Shown in pieces: positions 60,727 through 64,000 of a stretch of 64,000 nucleotides of DNA. Every line of letters starts with the position of its first letter. Within the stretch, counting starts at the first letter, position 1. The DNA comes from Tepidimonas ignava (GTDB lineage: Bacteria > Pseudomonadota > Gammaproteobacteria > Burkholderiales > Burkholderiaceae_C). Under the pieces are notes generated by a model. It was not told the DNA's origin. It did not search any database and saw nothing but the letters and a program-made list of their open reading frames with translations. The translations under genes were made by a program, and so were the position numbers. Where the stretch lies: NCBI RefSeq assembly GCF_004342625.1, contig NZ_SMAH01000003.1, forward strand, positions 167,773-231,772. The letters are read 5' to 3'.

Positions 60727-62105
60727 TGACGGAAATCGCCTCCACCAAGGCGCGCAAACGCTGCGCGGTCTACTGCCGGGTGTCCTCGGACGAGCGGCTC
60801 GACCAGGAGTTCAACTCCATCGACGCGCAGAAGGAGGCTGGCCATGCCTTCATCGCCAGCCAGCGCGCCGAGGGCTGGATTGCGGTGGCCGACGACTACG
60901 ACGACCCGGGCTACTCCGGCGGCAACACCGAGCGACCCGCCTTGAAACGCCTGATGGCCGATATTCAGAGCGGGCTGATCGACATCGTGGTCGTCTACAA
61001 GATTGACCGGCTCACAAGAAACCTCGCGGACTTCTCCAAGATGGTCGAGGTGTTCGAGCGCCACGGCGTGTCCTTCGTCTCGGTCACCCAGCAGTTCAAT
61101 ACCACGACCCCGATGGGGCGGCTGATGCTGAACGTGCTGTTGTCGTTCGCCCAGTTCGAGCGCGAGGTCACCAGCGAGCGCATCCGCGACAAGATCGCCG
61201 CCGCCAAGAAGAAGGGGCTGTGGATGGGCGGTCTGCCGCCCCTGGGCTACGACGTGCACGACCGCCAACTCGTGGTCAACCCCGCCGAGGCGGCCGTGGT
61301 GCGCCGCATCTTCGAGGAGATGCTGACCATCGGCTCGCCGACCCAGATCGCGGCGCGCCTGACCGCCGAGGGCATCACGACCAAGGCGTGGACGACGCAG
61401 GACGGGCGGGTGCGGACCGGCACGCGCATCGACAAGAAGTACCTCCACCATGTGCTGCGCAATCGCATCTACCTCGGGGAGCTGTCGAGCCGGGGCCAGT
61501 GGTACCCCGGCGTGCACGAGCCGATCATCGAACGCGAGCTGTGGGACAAGGTTCACGCGGTGCTGGCCCGCGACAGCCACGCGCGCTCTGTGGAGACCAA
61601 GATCCGGTCACGCACCGACGCCTTGCTACGGGGACTGCTCTATGCCCCTTCGGGCGAACGCATGTACCCGACCTACTCGCGCAAAAACGGACGCAAGTAT
61701 CACTACTACGTCTCCAAGTCCGAGAGTCGCTTCGGCGCGCCGGGCAAGAGTTACGAGCGCCTGCCCGCCAGCGAGATCGAGGCGGCGGTGGTCGCCCAGA
61801 TCCGCACCGTGCTGACCAGCCCCGAATCCATTGCAGCGGTCGTGCGTCACGTCCAACGCCAGGGCGCACCGATCGACGAGGCCACGGTCGTGATGGCGAT
61901 GGGGCGCCTCAACGACGTGTGGGATCGGCTCTTTCCGGTCGAGCAACACCGTATTGTCAACCTGATGATCGAGCGCATCGATCTCGTCCATACCGACGAA
62001 ATGCAGGGTATCCGGGTGAAGTGGCGCGAACTGGGCTGGGACGCCTTGCTTGGCGAATTTGCCCCCAGAAGCATCGGCGCGGAGTTGCTGGAGATCGAAT
62101 CATGA
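60726..62105 (+). CDS. Large serine recombinase, candidate integrase
   Basis: A 459-residue serine recombinase. Resolvase domain at 10-150: AVYCRVSSDERLDQEFNSID with the nucleophilic serine, KIDRLTRNLADFSKMVEV with the arginines, FAQFEREVTSERIRDKIAAA after. The Recombinase domain follows (GGLPPLGYDVHDRQLVVNPA, ITTKAWTTQDGR). The zinc-ribbon region lacks the usual cysteines (LLYAPSGERMYPTYSRKNGR). No tyrosine integrase is seen in the prophage, so this is the likely integrase. Start ATG 60726 was chosen for the ATGA overlap. Confidence 0.88.
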   Translation: MTEIASTKARKRCAVYCRVSSDERLDQEFNSIDAQKEAGHAFIASQRAEGWIAVADDYDDPGYSGGNTERPALKRLMADIQSGLIDIVVVYKIDRLTRNLADFSKMVEVFERHGVSFVSVTQQFNTTTPMGRLMLNVLLSFAQFEREVTSERIRDKIAAAKKKGLWMGGLPPLGYDVHDRQLVVNPAEAAVVRRIFEEMLTIGSPTQIAARLTAEGITTKAWTTQDGRVRTGTRIDKKYLHHVLRNRIYLGELSSRGQWYPGVHEPIIERELWDKVHAVLARDSHARSVETKIRSRTDALLRGLLYAPSGERMYPTYSRKNGRKYHYYVSKSESRFGAPGKSYERLPASEIEAAVVAQIRTVLTSPESIAAVVRHVQRQGAPIDEATVVMAMGRLNDVWDRLFPVEQHRIVNLMIERIDLVHTDEMQGIRVKWRELGWDALLGEFAPRSIGAELLEIES

Positions 62106-62485
62106 CGGACGGACAACTGGAAACCTTCGTACCGCTGAACCTACGCCGCCGGGGGGGTCGGCGGCTCGTGCAGCATGTGGTCGACGACCGCGCAGCGCAC
62201 GACAGCACGCTCATCGAAGGGATGGCGCGGGCCTTCTACTGGCAACGGCTGCTGGACAGCGGCGCGATGCCCAGCGGCTCGGCCATCGCGCGTGCCGAAG
62301 GGCTGCACCACTCGGTGGTCAACGAGCTGCTGCGCCTGACGCTGCTCGCGCCCGACATCGTCGAGATGCTGATGGCCGGGCGGCAGCCACGCCGGATGAG
62401 CCTGATCTGGTTCCAGCGCCACCCGCTGCCGGTGGACTGGGCGGCCCAGCGCGAGATCGTGCGGCGCTTCGAGGAGAAAGCGTGA
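62102..62485 (+). CDS. Small HTH protein after recombinase, paralogue 1
   Basis: A 127-residue protein. MPSGSAIARAEGLHHSVVNE, then LLRLTLLAPDIVEMLMAG, is a helix-turn-helix related to the next gene. It overlaps the recombinase by 4 nt, so it is co-translated. It may be a recombination directionality factor or a regulator, but that is only inferred. Confidence 0.62.
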   Translation: MTDGQLETFVPLNLRRRGGRRLVQHVVDDRAAHDSTLIEGMARAFYWQRLLDSGAMPSGSAIARAEGLHHSVVNELLRLTLLAPDIVEMLMAGRQPRRMSLIWFQRHPLPVDWAAQREIVRRFEEKA

Positions 62486-62955
62486 GCACGAAGCACCGGG
62501 GACGCATCGAGGGAGCGCCGGTCACCCAGAAACTGCCGACGCCGGCGGGCGGCGTGAAACTGGAAACCTTCGTGCCCTGGCGGCTGGTGCAGCGCGGCAT
62601 CCGGCGCGCGGTGATCGCGCCGCCCGGCGCACCGAAAGGTGTGGAGGTTCACTCGACGTGGGCCGGCCCGGCGCGCACCGAGGCCAAGGACACGGCGTTG
62701 ATACGCGCGCTCGGGCTGGCGCACCACTGGCAGCGGCTGCTCACCGAGGGGAGGGTTGCCTCGGCGGCCGAGATCGCCAAAGCCGAGGGGATGGACGTCT
62801 CGCAGGTCCATCGCCTTATGCGGCTGACCCTGCTGGCCCCCGAGTTGGTGGAGCGCCTCGCCGCCACCCCCGAACTCCCCGTCGAGCGACTGCTGGGGCG
62901 CCCGTGGCCCTATGGCTGGGCCGAGCAGATCCGGGTGCTGGCCTCGATGCCCTGA
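62482..62955 (+). CDS. Small HTH protein after recombinase, paralogue 2
   Basis: A 157-residue protein with a GTG start (62482) overlapping the previous stop. VASAAEIAKAEGMDVSQVHR, then LMRLTLLAPELVERLA, matches the helix-turn-helix of paralogue 1, sharing RLTLLAP. It has about 30 more residues (LVQRGIRRAVIAPPGAPKGV). It is the last gene before the terminator and marks the right side of the prophage. Confidence 0.62.
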   Translation: MSTKHRGRIEGAPVTQKLPTPAGGVKLETFVPWRLVQRGIRRAVIAPPGAPKGVEVHSTWAGPARTEAKDTALIRALGLAHHWQRLLTEGRVASAAEIAKAEGMDVSQVHRLMRLTLLAPELVERLAATPELPVERLLGRPWPYGWAEQIRVLASMP

Positions 62956-62977
62956 CGGGCCCTGTCATCACATCGCC

Positions 62978-62999
62978 GCCGCCTTCGGGCGGCCTTTTT
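62978..62999 (+). terminator. Intrinsic terminator after the recombinase operon
   Basis: GCCGCC-TTCG-GGCGGC is a perfect stem with a stable UUCG loop, followed by CTTTTT. It lies 22 nt after the last gene. Confidence 0.85.
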
Positions 63000-63224
63000 G
63001 CGGCCTGACGATCTCACTCGGTCGCCGCCGCCGGGCAGTTGCCGACTGCAACCGGCGCCGCTAAGTCCTTGATGGAGCACGTACAGGTCCCCGGAGTCCT
63101 CCACGGACACTGAGCGAAAAACAGAGAACAGAGAGGCCGTGAGGGGCGAAGGCGGTCCGAGCTCAAAGGCTGCGTCCGCAAGATCACGCCGTGAACACGC
63201 GCCAACACGCGGGGAACGCGCAAG
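63000..63224. other. Non-coding segment to the right of the prophage
   Basis: About 225 bases without a gene. ORFs here are short and of poor composition. The right attachment site probably lies here, or between here and copK. I saw no long direct repeat with the left junction. Confidence 0.3.
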
Positions 63225-63252
63225 AAAAAAGGCCAACCGAGATCGGTTGGCC
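63225..63252 (-). terminator. Strong minus-strand intrinsic terminator
   Basis: GGCCAACCGA-GA-TCGGTTGGCC is a 22-bp palindrome. On the minus strand it is followed by six T residues from 63230 down, so it ends minus-strand transcription. What lies upstream on that strand is a tRNA-like 3' end, with copK further right. Confidence 0.8.
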
Positions 63253-63300
63253 TTGGGGTATTGGTGGTGCAGACGCGACCGGAATCCAACCCACTCTCTC
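63253..63300 (-). other. Degenerate tRNA 3'-end-like relic
   Basis: On the minus strand the sequence GTGGGTTGGATTCC and then GCACCACCA resembles a tRNA T arm plus CCA end. The T-stem pairs poorly and no matching acceptor or anticodon arm was found upstream. Placed just before an intrinsic terminator, it may be the scar of an earlier island inserted at a tRNA gene. Confidence 0.3.
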
Positions 63301-63540
63301 AACGATTGAGCAATCCCGGGCAATCCTGCGGGTTGTTGTGGACGCAATGGCCCCGGCAATGAACGCCGGTCAGTCAGTGCAGGGCGGACTCTCACCTTGT
63401 GCGGCGCCGATTGACCGGTAGCGTCGCAGCCTACCATCGAGTGGTTAGCCCCAGCTATGACCGATGGCCCGCCAGCGCGTGTTGGTCAACGAGTTGGCCC
63501 GACATCCGCTGGCGTGCAGTTCACGAATTGAATCGAGTAG
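63301..63540. other. Non-coding segment before copK end
   Basis: About 240 bases with no gene seen. The only ORFs are short ones of poor composition, and I found no promoter or terminator signal. Confidence 0.3.
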
Positions 63541-63837
63541 TCAATGGTTGGAATGACCCTTACGGAGAAGAAAATCGAGTCGAGCGACCTCGTTGCCGTT
63601 GGCTGTAATCTTCTGGCCATCGACCGTTTCGAGCGATTGCCCCTCTTTCAGGTGGATAGCCCGTCCGAACTTGTCTTCCAGCGCCGTCTTGCCGTCCTCG
63701 AATACATACAGGGTTCCACCGTCCTTGAGGAGGAACATTTTCTTGGCGCTGGCCGCTGCCGCGTCACCAGCGAACGATGGGGTTACGATGGCGCTCAGCA
63801 CGGTGGCGGCGACAACAGCGGTAATCCTGGCTTTCAT
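63541..63837 (-). CDS. copK: CopK-family periplasmic copper protein
   Basis: A 98-residue secreted protein. The first about 24 residues (MKARITAVVAATVLSAIVTP) are a signal peptide cut near SFAGDA. The mature part (YVFEDGKTALEDKFGRAIHL, QSLETVDGQKITANGNEVAR, LRKGHSNH) matches CopK of Cupriavidus, a small periplasmic protein that binds copper(I) and copper(II). CopK uses methionines; here most are replaced, so metal binding may differ. AAAGGAG stands before the start. A host gene, outside the prophage. Confidence 0.82.
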   Translation of the reverse strand: MKARITAVVAATVLSAIVTPSFAGDAAAASAKKMFLLKDGGTLYVFEDGKTALEDKFGRAIHLKEGQSLETVDGQKITANGNEVARLDFLLRKGHSNH

Positions 63838-63865
63838 CTCTACACTCCTTTCAATCAAACGTGAA

Positions 63866-63898
63866 GGCATTTCTGTCAATGCCTTGTGCGACTGCACA
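63866..63898 (-). promoter_or_regulatory. Two palindromes upstream of copK
   Basis: GGCATT-N6-AATGCC (63866-63883) and TGTGC-N4-GCACA (63885-63898) lie 28-60 nt upstream of copK. On the minus strand TTGACA falls in the first one and could be a -35. They may bind a copper-responsive regulator. Seen in sequence; role inferred. Confidence 0.45.
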
Positions 63899-64000
63899 GT
63901 ATGTAGTCGTCCCTGAAAAATTCATTTTCACGCCGCCCTTAGCCGCAGCTGGGCAGGGTTGGCGCCACTGGACTCGGTTGGCCGCCGCTGGGCGAGCCAC

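Larger units (their letters stand above)
14996..62955. mobile_element. Mosaic prophage, lambda-type head and P2-type contractile tail
   Basis: A nearly complete prophage: early replication/recombination genes, small and large terminase, head, contractile tail, lysis genes and a large serine recombinase as candidate integrase. Structural genes run in one minus-strand block with 4-nt overlaps. The left limit is the endolysin stop and the right limit is the last small gene after the recombinase, followed by a terminator at 62978. No structural gene looks broken. I did not recognise a CI-type repressor. Exact ends are not determined. Confidence 0.8.

Noticed and set aside
63225..63345. Intact tRNA or tmRNA gene
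   Set aside because: Only a T-arm-like and CCA-like piece can be seen; stem pairing is poor and other arms are missing.

Overview
This 64 kb window comes from a GC-rich proteobacterium, most likely a betaproteobacterium. The main lineage clue is a CopK-family periplasmic copper protein at the right edge; this family is known mainly from Cupriavidus-like betaproteobacteria. The window is mostly accessory DNA: a phage-defence operon on the left, then one prophage of about 48 kb, then a short host-like segment.

Region 1 (2-14909, plus strand) is a BREX defence operon of the type 3 layout: brxC/pglY-type ATPase (5' end cut off by the window), pglXI-type DNA methyltransferase, SNF2-type helicase brxHII, pglZ phosphatase-fold protein, and a terminal brxA-like gene. 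Extra genes are embedded in it: a lower-GC pair (a DUF2806 protein and a frameshifted membrane protein) between brxC and pglXI, and an AlbA_2/HATPase/winged-helix protein between pglXI and brxHII. Most genes overlap by 4 nt, so the set looks co-transcribed and translationally coupled.

Region 2 (about 14996-62955) is a prophage that starts 86 bp after the last BREX gene. Nearly all structural and replication genes are on the minus strand. Read in the direction of transcription they are: early DNA metabolism (excisionase-like HTH, Gp157-like protein, AAA ATPase, Cas4-like exonuclease, SF3 primase-helicase, RuvC-like nuclease), small terminase, two ParB-methyltransferase fusions, a lambda-type head (gpA, gpW, portal, S49 protease/scaffold, gpD, gpE), and a P2-type contractile tail. 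The tail runs gpV, PAAR, gp25, gpJ, gpI, fibre genes, sheath, tube, gpE/E' with a frameshift site, tape measure, gpU, gpX and gpD, followed by holin and endolysin. Lambda head plus P2 tail makes it a mosaic myovirus-like prophage.

Two plus-strand islands interrupt this. The first (41960-44559) holds seven small ORFs inside the late region. The second (56668-62955) holds an HTH/PIN toxin-antitoxin-like pair, a 751-aa protein of unknown function, a DUF2924 protein, a large serine recombinase (probable integrase) and two paralogous small HTH proteins. A 31-nt sequence occurs five times in these islands and nowhere else that I saw. Four copies lie 36-37 nt before a start codon and the fifth lies 29 nt before one. 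It can be read as a promoter (TTGRCT-17-GTTCAT) or as a conserved peptide (LGFSxEQRVH). It is the most unusual unexplained signal in the window.

Region 3 (62956-64000) holds a terminator, a degenerate tRNA-3'-end-like relic followed by a minus-strand terminator, and copK with palindromes upstream. I saw no rRNA, intact tRNA, CRISPR array or insertion sequence.
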